A stretch of DNA of 48,248 nucleotides, from assembly GCF_003579925.1 (NCBI RefSeq), contig NZ_QUAL01000003.1, positions 241 to 48,488 on the forward strand. The letters are read 5' to 3'. A program made the translations under genes and the position numbers. The notes under the pieces are model-generated. The model made no database searches and had not been told where the DNA came from. It saw nothing but the letters and a program-made list of their open reading frames with translations. This DNA comes from Jiangella rhizosphaerae. GTDB taxonomy: Bacteria > Actinomycetota > Actinomycetes > Jiangellales > Jiangellaceae. Shown here one piece after another: positions 8,801 through 16,575 of this stretch (position 1 is its first letter; every line of letters begins with the position of its first letter).

Positions 8801-9699
8801 GGTCCCCGGAGATCCACCACCTGTCGGCGGATGAGGTCGGCGAGGAGAACGCGGGCTGGTACCTGTACCTGTCGGCCGCGCAGACCGGTGACGCGGCCGC
8901 CGAGGGGCAGCGGCAGTACGTGCTGAAGGCGCTCGACGGGGACGACCTGTTCGGCCGCTGGGGCGACCCGGTGACGGGCGAGGTCAACGTGGCACGCCGG
9001 ATCACCAACGTCGACGACCCCGATTTCAACGTGGACAGCTTCGTCGCGGGCATCTCGCTCATGCGAGTGGCGGACGAAACCTACATCACCTACGTGGCCG
9101 AAGTGGGTCGCGGGACGGCCGACTTCCACCAGACCATCAACATGAGCCACATCGTCAACCCGTGGACGCTCACCGGTGAACCCACCGTCATCACCAGGTC
9201 CGAGTACGACTGGGAGATGCACGGGTACGCCCAGGACACCAGCGACCCGAATCGATGGTGGCCGAAGGTCGTGGAGGGCGCGACCGCCGTCTACGGGGAC
9301 GACGGCGAGGTGTACATGGCGTACTCCGCCAGCGGCTACTGGACCATCTACTACGCGATCGGGTACTTGAGGTACGTCGGTGGTGATCCGATGGACGCGT
9401 CGAACTGGGTCAAGAACCCGACCCCGATCATGAGCAAGAACACCGAGGTCACGGGGACGGGCACCGGCCCGAACTTCGTCGACCACGAGGGCACCGACTG
9501 GTTCCTCTTCCAGGCTCGCCCGGGTCCGAACACTCAGACCGCCAGGTACGCGTTCATCGAACCGTACGTCGCGGATGCGGACGGACTGACCATCGGTGAC
9601 GGTTCGGGACACCCGGCACCCTTGGGGACCGAGTACACGATCAGTGTGAACCCGATCCCGCTGAAGGAGAAGATCGGCGGGTTCACTCCCGCGGATTGA
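5866..9699 (+). CDS. Secreted beta-helix repeat protein with C-terminal GH43-like catalytic domain
   Basis: This is a 1277-residue exported protein. The signal peptide runs from MTRVSTT to ASSASA (cleavage near residue 32). The ATG at 5866 is preferred over 5827 because it is followed at once by the signal peptide. Residues about 37-900 are right-handed beta-helix-like (recurring ITINGG, VTVAGG-type turns) and contain three repeats of one module, each opening with a VYL/VHV strand, a Gly/Asp-rich loop and then LxxAxxxLxxDG near residues 37, 348 and 622. The C-terminal 380 residues form a GH43-type five-bladed propeller: DPYMF (Asp930, predicted base), NVDSF (Asp1057, predicted pKa-modulating) and VVEGA (Glu1137, predicted acid), plus the family SPEIH motif. 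Arabinan, xylan or galactan side-chain cleavage at or outside the cell is likely; exact substrate unknown. No cell-wall sorting signal is seen. Confidence 0.85.
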   Translation: MTRVSTTLAAMVAAVALLFSVLVASSASAADETVVYLDQARGDDTSPGTDPDQPLRTLTQALRKVTPDGGRIVIMSDYRLELSITEPAHTGDILVTSSDGETDYPGRLIFGDTPFIEYNLAGPTTFADLGVVTSQWAVFAANWNPITFGEGVTMQSVPTAGVRQVFVVGGYHGPSEQDTVLDADSHITIDSGTFYKVAGFSRGRGAGTQTYTGTSHITINGGVIQEVFGASLENHYSGSTEITMTGGRVGALHTAGDVTRYIVGSADVELSGGHINTIDINNVVEDVDLTLDGVDWGAIQAQNAWGGEGRHQQILEFAAVRTVRFAGQHYTADQVAALREIFDVLINTADVHVSAGGSGSECTAEHPCGSLETALGLLAADGGAITITGDVTWDVDPATLAAGAGRVTFAGDGPASIAFAADSEVAIARDVTFASVELANAGALELQVDGADLVIGDGVTTEQGSQVSVAGVSDGASMTIGSGEFARVVGITGLTEDFGGTTDVTVAGGEVAQVWAGTDVSHDVAGVRVTVAGGEVGTLHSSAGRVTENLTVRFLAGSVKDARLERADAEVGVRIGEAEIDEISVADWAAAADAERALVRLPGADQDVIDEIAGAFDGITEDEVVYLAAGGEGDGSSPTHAIGDLSAAIAALSGDGRVVLTDRYTIEGGYDLGDYDANVVLTSDDGDIDFGADGAALQIEGAMRLGGPTTIESLQLQSPTVDGTIYGMGHPLTIGAGVDTEFTRRGETYLTIVGGRDDTVPAPATSVTVEGGQWAGVRGGTDNTAAVTTGAEVAVRIDGGTFYGPVVLAHRGESSGSVTATINGGAFPQGVYVVYEEDGSDYAADYDADITVNGGEFWATIAPAKSRSTVLAGTYDLTVTGGGFGHLTDLLGAEGFAGSMVSTLHVDPGIAEAVPEGELTFTNPLVRAADPYMFTHDGQYYFIATGGETLSLHKVANPSDLGDSVGSVIFAPDEMANLWSPEIHHLSADEVGEENAGWYLYLSAAQTGDAAAEGQRQYVLKALDGDDLFGRWGDPVTGEVNVARRITNVDDPDFNVDSFVAGISLMRVADETYITYVAEVGRGTADFHQTINMSHIVNPWTLTGEPTVITRSEYDWEMHGYAQDTSDPNRWWPKVVEGATAVYGDDGEVYMAYSASGYWTIYYAIGYLRYVGGDPMDASNWVKNPTPIMSKNTEVTGTGTGPNFVDHEGTDWFLFQARPGPNTQTARYAFIEPYVADADGLTIGDGSGHPAPLGTEYTISVNPIPLKEKIGGFTPAD

Positions 9700-9712
9700 G
9701 CGCGGTCATCGT

Positions 9713-9756
9713 CCGACGGCCTGCGACCCGTTCCCGAACGGATCGCAGGCCGTCGG
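9713..9756 (+). terminator. Strong hairpin terminator after the GH43 gene
   Basis: The outer 14-bp arms pair perfectly (CCGACGGCCTGCGA with TCGCAGGCCGTCGG). After one mismatch an inner CCGTT/AACGG stem closes on a CCCG tetraloop. It starts 14 nt after the stop codon and isolates the GH43 gene from the transporter operon. Confidence 0.85.
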
Positions 9757-9796
9757 CGTTGATCGGGAGGTGAGAGAATGTAAGCACCTCTAGACA

Positions 9797-9825
9797 TTGA
9801 CACAATAACAACGTGTTCATATGCT
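9797..9825 (+). promoter_or_regulatory. Promoter of the 9.9-14.1 kb transporter operon
   Basis: TTGACA (9797-9802), a 17-bp spacer and TATGCT (9820-9825) match sigma70 consensus well. The spacer is AT-rich, with TGACAC and GTGTTCA near its ends forming an imperfect inverted repeat that could be an operator. The short repeat GAGGTG/CACCTC (9767-9790) sits just upstream. Confidence 0.65.
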
Positions 9826-9894
9826 GCCTCAATCAGCAGCAGCGTCAGGTGTGCGTCCCGCACGTCGGTGCTGTCCGGACAAGGAGGTCTGACG

Positions 9895-11253
9895 GTGGTC
9901 AGCAACAATCGACAGCTCAGCCGGCGCAGTCTGCTGGGTGGGACCCTCGGACTCATGGCGGGATCGAGCCTGCTCGCGGCCTGCGGTTCCGGCAGTGGTG
10001 GTGGCGGGAACGCCAGCCCGCCCTCCGACCGGGGGGCCGCGGACGAGGGTGAGCTGGTCGTCTGGGGTGGCGTGGCGCCCGAGAGCGGTCCGCAGGAACT
10101 GGTCGACGCGTTCATGGCGAAGTACCCCGGCATCAAGGTGGAGTACGTCCGGTACGTCAACGACGAACAGGGCATCCTCAAGCTCGACACCGCGTTGCAG
10201 GGTGGTGTCCCGATCGACGTGTTCTTCTCGTACGGAACCGTCGACGTGGTCCGGCGCTCGCAGGCGGGTCTCGCGATGGACCTCACCGAGCTCGCTCGCG
10301 AGGACGAGCTGGCGAAGGCGTTCGTCCAGGACGAGCCGATCAGCACCCTGGTCGACGGCAAGCTGTACTCGATCCCGACGACCCACTTTCCGAACTTCGT
10401 CGTCATCAACCAGGACGCCATGGACGCCGCCGGGATCGAGATCCCGTACGACTGGACCGTGGACGACTATCACCGGGTCGCGCAGGAGTTCAAGGCCGCC
10501 GGCTTCGATGTCGGCGCCTACAACGTGCCTCGGCACGCGGCCGCCGGCCTCGGCGGTGACTACCTCTACAAGGAGGGTGGCACCGAGTCCAACTTCGACC
10601 ACCCGCTCTTCCGGCAGCGGCTCGAGGACACCCTGGCGATGGAGGACGACGGCTCGATCTTCACCCAGGAGCGAATCTCGGCCGAGGGCATCGGCGGCTA
10701 TGCGCAGAACTACTTCCTCGACGGAACGTTCGCCATGATGCTCGACGGAACGATCGCGATCCGGTACATCAAGAACCTCGAGGAATACCCGCACGACTTC
10801 CGTACCACCTTCCGGCCGTACCCGGCTGTCGTGGCCGGCGAGCCGTACTTCAATCCCGGCGTGCGCGGAGACGACGTCCAGATCTCCTCGAAGAGCCAGT
10901 ACCAGTCCGCGGCGTGGACGTTCGTCAAGTTCTGGATGGGCGAGGGAGCGCACTTCATGACGCCCTCCGGGAAGGTGTCGCCGGCCCAGTACGAGAACCC
11001 GACGGAGGAGCTGTACGAAGGCCTGTTCGGACCCGATGCGGACACCCTCTTCGACGTCGAGGCGTTCGAGAAGACGTTCTTCGCCCCGGAGCCGCCACTG
11101 TCCGTGCGCAGCATCACGACCGCCTACACCGAGATCTCCAAGATCAAGGAGCAGATCGAGGGCGAGATCCGGCTGCGGACCAAGTCGATCGACGACGGTC
11201 TCGCCGAGATGAAGCAGCAGGCCGACGAGGCCATCGCCGCCGCGCTGTCCTGA
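9895..11253 (+). CDS. CUT1 ABC transporter, sugar-binding lipoprotein
   Basis: This 452-residue extracytoplasmic solute-binding protein has a leader with twin arginines (SRRSLLGG, residues 9-16) and a lipobox LLAAC with the lipid-modified Cys30, so it is probably Tat-exported and membrane-anchored. The GTG at 9895 is chosen because AAGGAGG lies 7 nt upstream; an ATG at 9868 has no comparable site. The mature sequence begins ELVVWGGVAPESGPQELVDAFMAKYPGI, typical of family 1 sugar-binding proteins (YtcQ/MalE-like), and the length is normal. It opens an operon with two permeases and an aldose-epimerase-like gene, directly after the GH43 gene, so its ligand is probably a product of that enzyme. 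Confidence 0.9.
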   Translation: MVSNNRQLSRRSLLGGTLGLMAGSSLLAACGSGSGGGGNASPPSDRGAADEGELVVWGGVAPESGPQELVDAFMAKYPGIKVEYVRYVNDEQGILKLDTALQGGVPIDVFFSYGTVDVVRRSQAGLAMDLTELAREDELAKAFVQDEPISTLVDGKLYSIPTTHFPNFVVINQDAMDAAGIEIPYDWTVDDYHRVAQEFKAAGFDVGAYNVPRHAAAGLGGDYLYKEGGTESNFDHPLFRQRLEDTLAMEDDGSIFTQERISAEGIGGYAQNYFLDGTFAMMLDGTIAIRYIKNLEEYPHDFRTTFRPYPAVVAGEPYFNPGVRGDDVQISSKSQYQSAAWTFVKFWMGEGAHFMTPSGKVSPAQYENPTEELYEGLFGPDADTLFDVEAFEKTFFAPEPPLSVRSITTAYTEISKIKEQIEGEIRLRTKSIDDGLAEMKQQADEAIAAALS

Positions 11254-11266
11254 AGGAACCACGCTT

Positions 11267-12226
11267 GTGACTGTCACCGAAGAGGTGTCCACGTCGGAAG
11301 GACGGACTTCGGGTTCGTCCTCCCGGCGGAAGCCCCGCCGGCTCGTCAACGGCTACCGCTGGTGGGTGCCGTGGGTGTTCCTGGTGCCGATCGTCGTCCT
11401 GGTGCTGGCGTTCCTGGTGGTGCCGCTGTTCTCGGGCCTGTTCATCGCCTTCACCGACTGGAATGTCGTCTCCGGGATCGAGGGCATCCGGTGGATCGGC
11501 CTGGCCAACTTCCAGGAGCTCTTCCAGGACGACATGTTCTGGTCGTCCATCGGCAGGACGTTGTTCTACGCCGGCGTCGGGACACCGCTCACGGTCGCCG
11601 TCGGGATGTTGCTCGGTCTGGCGCTGAACCAGCCGATGCCCGCGCGCGGCCTGATCCGGGCGATCTTCTTCCTTCCCGCGCTCGTCAACACGATCGCGGC
11701 GGGGACCGTGTGGCTCTCGTTGCTCCACCCGACGTCGGGACCCGTGAATCAGGCGCTGACCGCCCTCGGGATCGAGGACCCGCCCACGTGGTTCGTCTCC
11801 CAGGACTGGGCGCTGCCGGCGATCGTGATCATGTCGGTGTGGATCAGCGCCGGATACGTGGCGATCCTGGTCATCGCCGCCCTGCAGGACATGCCGCCCG
11901 AGCTGTACGAGGCCGCCGAGATCGATGGAGCGGGGGTGTTCCGGCAGTTCACCACCGTCACGTTCCCGGGGCTGGTCCCGATCCTCACCTTCCTGCTCAT
12001 CACCTCGTTCATCGGGCGGTCGCAGACGTTCGGACTGATCCAGTTCATGACCGGCGGCGGCCCGGGCGATTCGACCACGGTGCTCTCGTACTACATGTAC
12101 GAGGCCGGCTTCCACTCGTACCGGTTCGGTTACGCGGCGGCGATCGGTGTGATGAGCATGCTGGGCGTGCTGGTGTTGTCGGTGGGACTGTTCCGTCTGC
12201 AGCGGGGCCGGGGGCTGTACACATGA
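11267..12226 (+). CDS. CUT1 ABC transporter permease, MalF/UgpA type
   Basis: This 319-residue inner-membrane permease has about six transmembrane segments after a basic 35-residue N-terminus. The BPD permease EAA loop is visible at about residues 210-235 (ELYEAAEIDGAGVFRQFTTVTFPG), the site that contacts the ATPase. The GTG start is 13 nt after the previous stop with AAGGA 9 nt upstream. It forms the channel with the next gene. No ATPase is encoded in the operon. Confidence 0.92.
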   Translation: MTVTEEVSTSEGRTSGSSSRRKPRRLVNGYRWWVPWVFLVPIVVLVLAFLVVPLFSGLFIAFTDWNVVSGIEGIRWIGLANFQELFQDDMFWSSIGRTLFYAGVGTPLTVAVGMLLGLALNQPMPARGLIRAIFFLPALVNTIAAGTVWLSLLHPTSGPVNQALTALGIEDPPTWFVSQDWALPAIVIMSVWISAGYVAILVIAALQDMPPELYEAAEIDGAGVFRQFTTVTFPGLVPILTFLLITSFIGRSQTFGLIQFMTGGGPGDSTTVLSYYMYEAGFHSYRFGYAAAIGVMSMLGVLVLSVGLFRLQRGRGLYT

Positions 12227-12236
12227 GGAGCCACGA

Positions 12237-13124
12237 ATGAGCACGGCGTCCGTCGAGGCGGCGCAGCGCGCGCCCCACCCGGGCCGCAGCCGGCGCCGGC
12301 GCAGGGCACGTATCGCATACTGGACCCGCGGGCTGATCATGTCGCTGCTCGCGCTGCTGTTCCTGGCACCCTTCCTGTGGATGCTGTCCTCGGCGCTGAA
12401 GCGGAACGGGGACATCTTCTCGGTGCCGACGCAGTGGATCCCGGACCCGCTGGTGTGGGACAACTTCATCGAGGTCTGGACCGGCGAACGGTCGATGCTG
12501 CGCTACTTCAGCAACTCCACCATCGTCGTGGTGGCGACCATTCTCGGCCAGCTCTTCGTGGTCACGCTCGCCGGTTACGCCTTCGGGCAGCTGAAGTTCA
12601 AGGGCCAGAACGTGTTGTTCATCGCCTTCCTGGCCACGTCGATGGTGCCGGCCCAGTTGCTGCTGGTGCCACGCTTCATGTTCTTCAGCCAGATCGGTCT
12701 CTACGACACCCTCATGGCCCTGATCGTTCCGGGCCTGGCCTCGGTCTTCGCGACGTTCCTCCTGCGGCAGCACTTCGCCGCGGCGCCGCGCGAGCTCGGT
12801 GAGGCCGCACGTATCGACGGCGCGAGCGAGTGGCGGATCTTCTTCCGCGTCTACCTGCCGCTGGCGCGGCCGATGCTCGCCGCCCTGGCGATCCTGATCT
12901 TCGACTCGACGTGGAACGACTACGAGAGCGCACTGATCATGATCACGGACGAGTCGAAGTACACGGTGCCTCTAGGACTGACCCGCTTCATGTCCGACGA
13001 CGGCACGGTGTCGCTGGGGCCGGCGCTGGCCGGCTCGGTCTCCTCGATCATCCCGGTGCTGATCATCTTCCTGATCTTCCAGCGGCATTTCATGAAGTCG
13101 ATGGCGCGAGCCGGCCTGCGCTGA
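12237..13124 (+). CDS. CUT1 ABC transporter permease, MalG type
   Basis: This 295-residue permease has a basic N-terminus, about six membrane segments and the EAA loop at about residues 186-210 (LGEAARIDGASEWRIFFRVYLP). It ends in the usual FQRHFMKSMARAGLR-type tail. It begins 10 nt after the first permease and shares its operon, so the two form the heterodimeric channel. Confidence 0.92.
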   Translation: MSTASVEAAQRAPHPGRSRRRRRARIAYWTRGLIMSLLALLFLAPFLWMLSSALKRNGDIFSVPTQWIPDPLVWDNFIEVWTGERSMLRYFSNSTIVVVATILGQLFVVTLAGYAFGQLKFKGQNVLFIAFLATSMVPAQLLLVPRFMFFSQIGLYDTLMALIVPGLASVFATFLLRQHFAAAPRELGEAARIDGASEWRIFFRVYLPLARPMLAALAILIFDSTWNDYESALIMITDESKYTVPLGLTRFMSDDGTVSLGPALAGSVSSIIPVLIIFLIFQRHFMKSMARAGLR

Positions 13125-13143
13125 CGAACGGTACGGAGGAACC

Positions 13144-14133
13144 ATGACGGCTGCGGCCGCCGAGCACCAGGTCACATCGGTCTCCGGATGGGAGGCGCTA
13201 CGGCTGTCGACGAGCGATCTCGAGGTCACCGTCGTCCCGGGCAAGGGCGCGGACATCACCTCGATCCGGGATCGCGCCGCCGACGTGGAGCTGCTGTGGA
13301 CCCCCCGCTGGGGACTGCGACCCCCGTGGGCGCTGCCGTTGCCCGGGGCACCCGAGGCGCTCGCCCTCGACCGCTCCGGTGGTGGCTGGAACACGATGTT
13401 CCCGAACGCCGGCCGCGCCTGCGTCGAGCACGGCGTCGACTGGGGCTTCCACGGCGAGACCTGGCTCGCTCCGTTCGACCGGGAAACACTGCCCGGCGGG
13501 GTTCGCATGACGACGGCCCTGGCTCGTAGCCCGTTCACGGTCAGCAAGGTCGTGAGCGTCACCGGCAACCAGGTCGTGGTCACCGAGTCCGTGACGCACG
13601 TGGGGGCGCGGCCCATCGACGTGCTCTGGTGCCAGCACCCGGCATTCGGCGCACCGCTGATCGGGCCGGCGACCACGGTCGCGATCACCGGCTGCGTAGT
13701 GCACCCGGACCTGCCCGACGACGTCCCGGCCACCGCCGCACCGCCACGCTGGCCCGAGCACACCGAGGTCGACGGCTCGTCGATCGATCTCTCCCGGCTC
13801 GACGCCGCCGGAAGCGGTGGGGCGCGGCTGGCGTTCCTCGGCTCGTTCGAGGACGAGCAGGTGCGCGCGCGCATCCACAACCCTGAGCTCGGGCTCGGGG
13901 TGGAGCTGGCCTGGAACAGGCAGGACTTCCCCTTCGCCTGGTACTGGTACGAGTCCGGCGGACGACAGGACTACCCCTGGTACGGGACCGCGCACTCGCT
14001 GGCGCTGGAACCGGCCTCGGGCTATCCCAGCGGGGTGCACCGGGCGCGCCGGCTCACCGGCACCGAGCTGACCATCCACCCCGGCGAGACCGTGACCAAG
14101 TCGGTGGCGATGACGGTCGTACGCGGGGAGTGA
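13144..14133 (+). CDS. Aldose 1-epimerase-like protein (galactose mutarotase fold, DUF4432-like)
   Basis: This 329-residue protein has no signal peptide; GGAGG lies 6 nt before the ATG. The opening strands (LEVTVVPGKGADITSIRDRAADVELLWTP), the GGGWNTMFPN region and the later DWGFHGETWL segment match the mutarotase beta-sandwich. The likely role is anomer interconversion or binding of the sugar brought in by the upstream transporter. It is the last gene of the operon. It may be a DUF4432 family member rather than a true GalM; I could not verify the catalytic His/Glu pair. Confidence 0.75.
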   Translation: MTAAAAEHQVTSVSGWEALRLSTSDLEVTVVPGKGADITSIRDRAADVELLWTPRWGLRPPWALPLPGAPEALALDRSGGGWNTMFPNAGRACVEHGVDWGFHGETWLAPFDRETLPGGVRMTTALARSPFTVSKVVSVTGNQVVVTESVTHVGARPIDVLWCQHPAFGAPLIGPATTVAITGCVVHPDLPDDVPATAAPPRWPEHTEVDGSSIDLSRLDAAGSGGARLAFLGSFEDEQVRARIHNPELGLGVELAWNRQDFPFAWYWYESGGRQDYPWYGTAHSLALEPASGYPSGVHRARRLTGTELTIHPGETVTKSVAMTVVRGE

Positions 14134-14438
14134 GTCACCGACTGTCGAGCATTCCTCATGATCATCCACCTTTGGGCCGCCCTGCAGGCTGTCGGGCATG
14201 TCCGGCGACGCGCCGACCGGAAGATCTGCGGCACCGAGGTTGTCAGCCGACGTTGGTCGGGCCGGTGGGAAGGTCGCTGGCGTTCGCGATGGAGCCGGCA
14301 TCGTGCCGACGGCCACGCGCGCGGCCGTGGCCGCCTCAGCGTGCCGACGAACCCAGTCGTGTGGTGGCAGCCAGGCCGGGCGCACCGGTCTTGTCGTCGT
14401 CGACCGCCGGTGCCGATGACGACGAGCTGCAGGCCGCT

Positions 14439-14488
14439 GATGGGTGAGGGATCCGGGTAGCCAGGACGACGCGGATCCCTCACCCATC
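14439..14488. repeat. Perfect 17-bp inverted repeat flanked by 8-bp direct repeats
   Basis: Arms GATGGGTGAGGGATCCG (14439-14455) and its exact complement (14472-14488) enclose a 16-nt spacer. CAGGCCGC occurs on both sides (14430-14437 and 14489-14496), like a target duplication. It may be a bidirectional terminator between convergent operons or the remnant of a very small mobile element. Confidence 0.6.
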
Positions 14489-14726
14489 CAGGCCGCAGCG
14501 TCGGCAATCTCGGCGTCGGCCAACACCGAGGTCGTCGACCGCAGGCTCGCGGGGCCTACGCTGAGGTGTTCCACGAGTCGGGCTCGTGTGACGCGCCTGT
14601 GGGCTCGGTCGGCGTGGTGTGGCGTGCGCCGCCGGTCGTGACGCTGGCCGCCCTCTGCGGCCCCGACGGCGCGCAGAACACGACTCGCGACATCGAAGAC
14701 GACCGTGCGTATCGAAGTCGCGCCCA

Positions 14727-14792
14727 CGTCCTGGGTCTCACGCGCGCCGAACACCCATTTCGGACCCGAAAACGCGCCTCACACCCAGGACG
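14727..14792. repeat. Imperfect 20-bp inverted repeat, possible terminator
   Basis: Arms 14727-14746 and 14773-14792 pair over 20 positions with three mismatches (CGTCCTGGGT and GCGCG blocks conserved). A small CCGAA/TTCGG stem sits inside. It lies about 110 nt beyond the stop of the minus-strand SDR gene, where a terminator for that operon is expected. Confidence 0.45.
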
Positions 14793-14902
14793 CACCTCAC
14801 AACCAAGCCGCGCGCGTGCGCGGCCAAGACGATCGAGCAGCGGGGGACGGCACCACGGACAGGACCACGGGCGGCCGATCGACACGTGCGTGACGGGACG
14901 CG

Positions 14903-15691
14903 TCAGAAGGGGTCGTCCAGCATGGAGTCGATCGCACCGTCGATGGACTGGCCGCCGTCGACGGTGATCGTCTGACCGACGATGAAGCGACTCTTGGACT
15001 TGTCGGCCAGGAACACGGCGAGCTCCGCGATGTCGGCGGGCGTCCCGCCGCCCCCGAAGGGGATCTTGCGGTTGAAGCCGTTGAGGTCGCGCTCGGAGTA
15101 GCGGTCGAGGGCCTTGGTGTGGATCAGGCCCGGGGCGATGCAGTTGACGTTGATCCCGTACTTGATCAGCTCCACCCCGAGCGACTTGGTCATCATGTTC
15201 AGGCCCGCCTTGGCGGCCGAGTACGGCAGCGCCTTGCGGCGGACCCAGGTGACGTCGCCGTGGATCGACGAGATGTTGATGATGGCGCCATGCACCTGCT
15301 GAGCGACCATCGACTTCGCCGCGGCACGCGCGCAGTAGGACGCCGCGCTCAGGTTGAGCGCGATCTGGCTGTCCCAGTACTCGGTCGGCATGTCGATGAA
15401 GCCACCGGGCGGCATCCGCAGCGCTCCACCGGCGTTGTTGACGAGTACGTCGACGCGCCCGAAGCGTTCGACGAAGCGTTCGACCATCGCGTGGGCCTCG
15501 TCCGCATCGGCGACGTCGGCGGCGAAGGTCTCCGCCTCGACGCCGAGCTCCCGGCACTGCTGCGCGATCTGCTCCGCGTCCGTTGCCGAGGACCTGTGGT
15601 TGACGCCGACGTGGTAACCCTCGCGGGCGAACGCCAGCGCGCAGCCGGCGCCGATCCCGCGCGAGGCCCCGGTGATCAGTGCGGCCTTCAT
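14903..15691 (-). CDS. Short-chain dehydrogenase/reductase (FabG-like)
   Basis: This is a 262-residue classical SDR. The Rossmann motif is TGASRGIG (residues 7-14), followed by NNAG near residue 88, the catalytic Ser in INISS and the YxxxK pair in YSAAK. The sequence also has the C-terminal VGQTITVDGGQS segment. It catalyses NAD(P)H-dependent interconversion of an alcohol and a ketone; the substrate is probably a sugar or polyol derivative given its operon. Its ATG overlaps the stop of the MBL gene by 4 bases, so the two are translationally coupled. Last gene of the 17.8-14.9 kb operon. Confidence 0.88.
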   Translation of the reverse strand: MKAALITGASRGIGAGCALAFAREGYHVGVNHRSSATDAEQIAQQCRELGVEAETFAADVADADEAHAMVERFVERFGRVDVLVNNAGGALRMPPGGFIDMPTEYWDSQIALNLSAASYCARAAAKSMVAQQVHGAIINISSIHGDVTWVRRKALPYSAAKAGLNMMTKSLGVELIKYGINVNCIAPGLIHTKALDRYSERDLNGFNRKIPFGGGGTPADIAELAVFLADKSKSRFIVGQTITVDGGQSIDGAIDSMLDDPF

Positions 15692-16572
15692 GTGTGCCCT
15701 CCCTCGGAGGCCTCCTGATAGGCGGCCACCGTGTGCATCGGTAGGAACAACTTCTCCGGCTCGACACCGCCGACACTGCCGACCAGTGCCCGCGCCACCG
15801 TGTGCGGGTCGGTGACGCCGGCCGCCGCCATCCCGGCCACGAACCCGCGATCGTGCTCGTAACAGCCGATGCAGCTGGCGAGGAAGCGGCGGGCCGCCTC
15901 CTCGCCGACGGCGGTCTCACCCCATGGCAGGTAGGGATGCCCGCAGACGATGTTCCGCACCGGCAGCGCCAGCAGGCGGTGCAGCGAGTCCAGGTACCGG
16001 GCCGGGTCGAACAACAACGCGCAGCCCTGGGAGGTCGTCCCGTTGAGCTGCAGCGAGTCGCCCGTGATCAGCGTGCCGGACCGAACGTCGAAGAAGCAGC
16101 ACGCATCGGTGTCGTGGCCCGGGGTGTGGATCACCCGCAGCGGGCCGACCATGTCACCGTCGTCGAACAGGAGGTCGGGCACGACGCCGTCGAGCACGGG
16201 CGGCGGCGCCGGGCTGTGCTCGGGGAACTTCGCGCGGATCTCACGGCTGTACGCGAGCGGGTCGCGCATGCGTGCGGCCGACTCGGAGAACACGCCCACC
16301 TCGAGCGACGGTGCGATCTCGCGCATACGCGCGATGCCGCCGACGTGGTCACCGTGGATGTGGGTGGCGAGGACGCGGCCGACGTCCGAGAGCCTGATCC
16401 CCAGTTCGGCCAGTGCCGGCACGATCGTCGAGTCCACCGTCTCGGCGGATCCGCCGCTGTCGACGAGGACCGGCGGATCGTCGCTGAGCACCAGCGTGAC
16501 GCCGGTCCACACGCCGGTGAAGGGGACCTTGAGCAGGAACACGCCGTCGGCGATGCGGGTGAAGCGCTCCAC
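15688..16572 (-). CDS. Metallo-beta-lactamase fold hydrolase
   Basis: This is a 294-residue cytoplasmic protein. The metal-binding signature is THIHGDHVGG (His71, His73, Asp75, His76), with a second histidine in HTPGHD and an aspartate in TGDS, giving a binuclear zinc or iron site. Size and motif spacing match glyoxalase II/lactonase-like MBL hydrolases. Placed between a Gfo/Idh/MocA dehydrogenase and an SDR, it may open a lactone made by the dehydrogenase; this is inference. It starts 3 nt after the upstream gene ends. Confidence 0.85.
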   Translation of the reverse strand: MERFTRIADGVFLLKVPFTGVWTGVTLVLSDDPPVLVDSGGSAETVDSTIVPALAELGIRLSDVGRVLATHIHGDHVGGIARMREIAPSLEVGVFSESAARMRDPLAYSREIRAKFPEHSPAPPPVLDGVVPDLLFDDGDMVGPLRVIHTPGHDTDACCFFDVRSGTLITGDSLQLNGTTSQGCALLFDPARYLDSLHRLLALPVRNIVCGHPYLPWGETAVGEEAARRFLASCIGCYEHDRGFVAGMAAAGVTDPHTVARALVGSVGGVEPEKLFLPMHTVAAYQEASEGGHT

Positions 16573-16575
16573 GGG

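Larger units (their letters stand above)
14134..14902. other. Gene-free convergent intergenic region (769 bp)
   Basis: This lies between the plus-strand epimerase-like gene and the minus-strand SDR gene. No open frame here shows a recognisable protein, a ribosome-binding site plus start, or a family motif. It holds two inverted repeats (14439-14488 and 14727-14792). It may be a decayed insertion or simply a double-terminator spacer. Confidence 0.6.

Noticed and set aside
6001-9612. Very long minus-strand open frame opposite the GH43 gene
   Set aside because: Its translation is Arg/Gly/Val/Asp-rich with no family motif. It is an antisense shadow caused by high GC at third codon positions of the real plus-strand gene.
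14134-14902. Possible decayed transposase or missing gene in the 769-bp gap
   Set aside because: No frame on either strand shows transposase motifs, a start with a ribosome-binding site or recognisable domains; only the inverted repeats can be supported.
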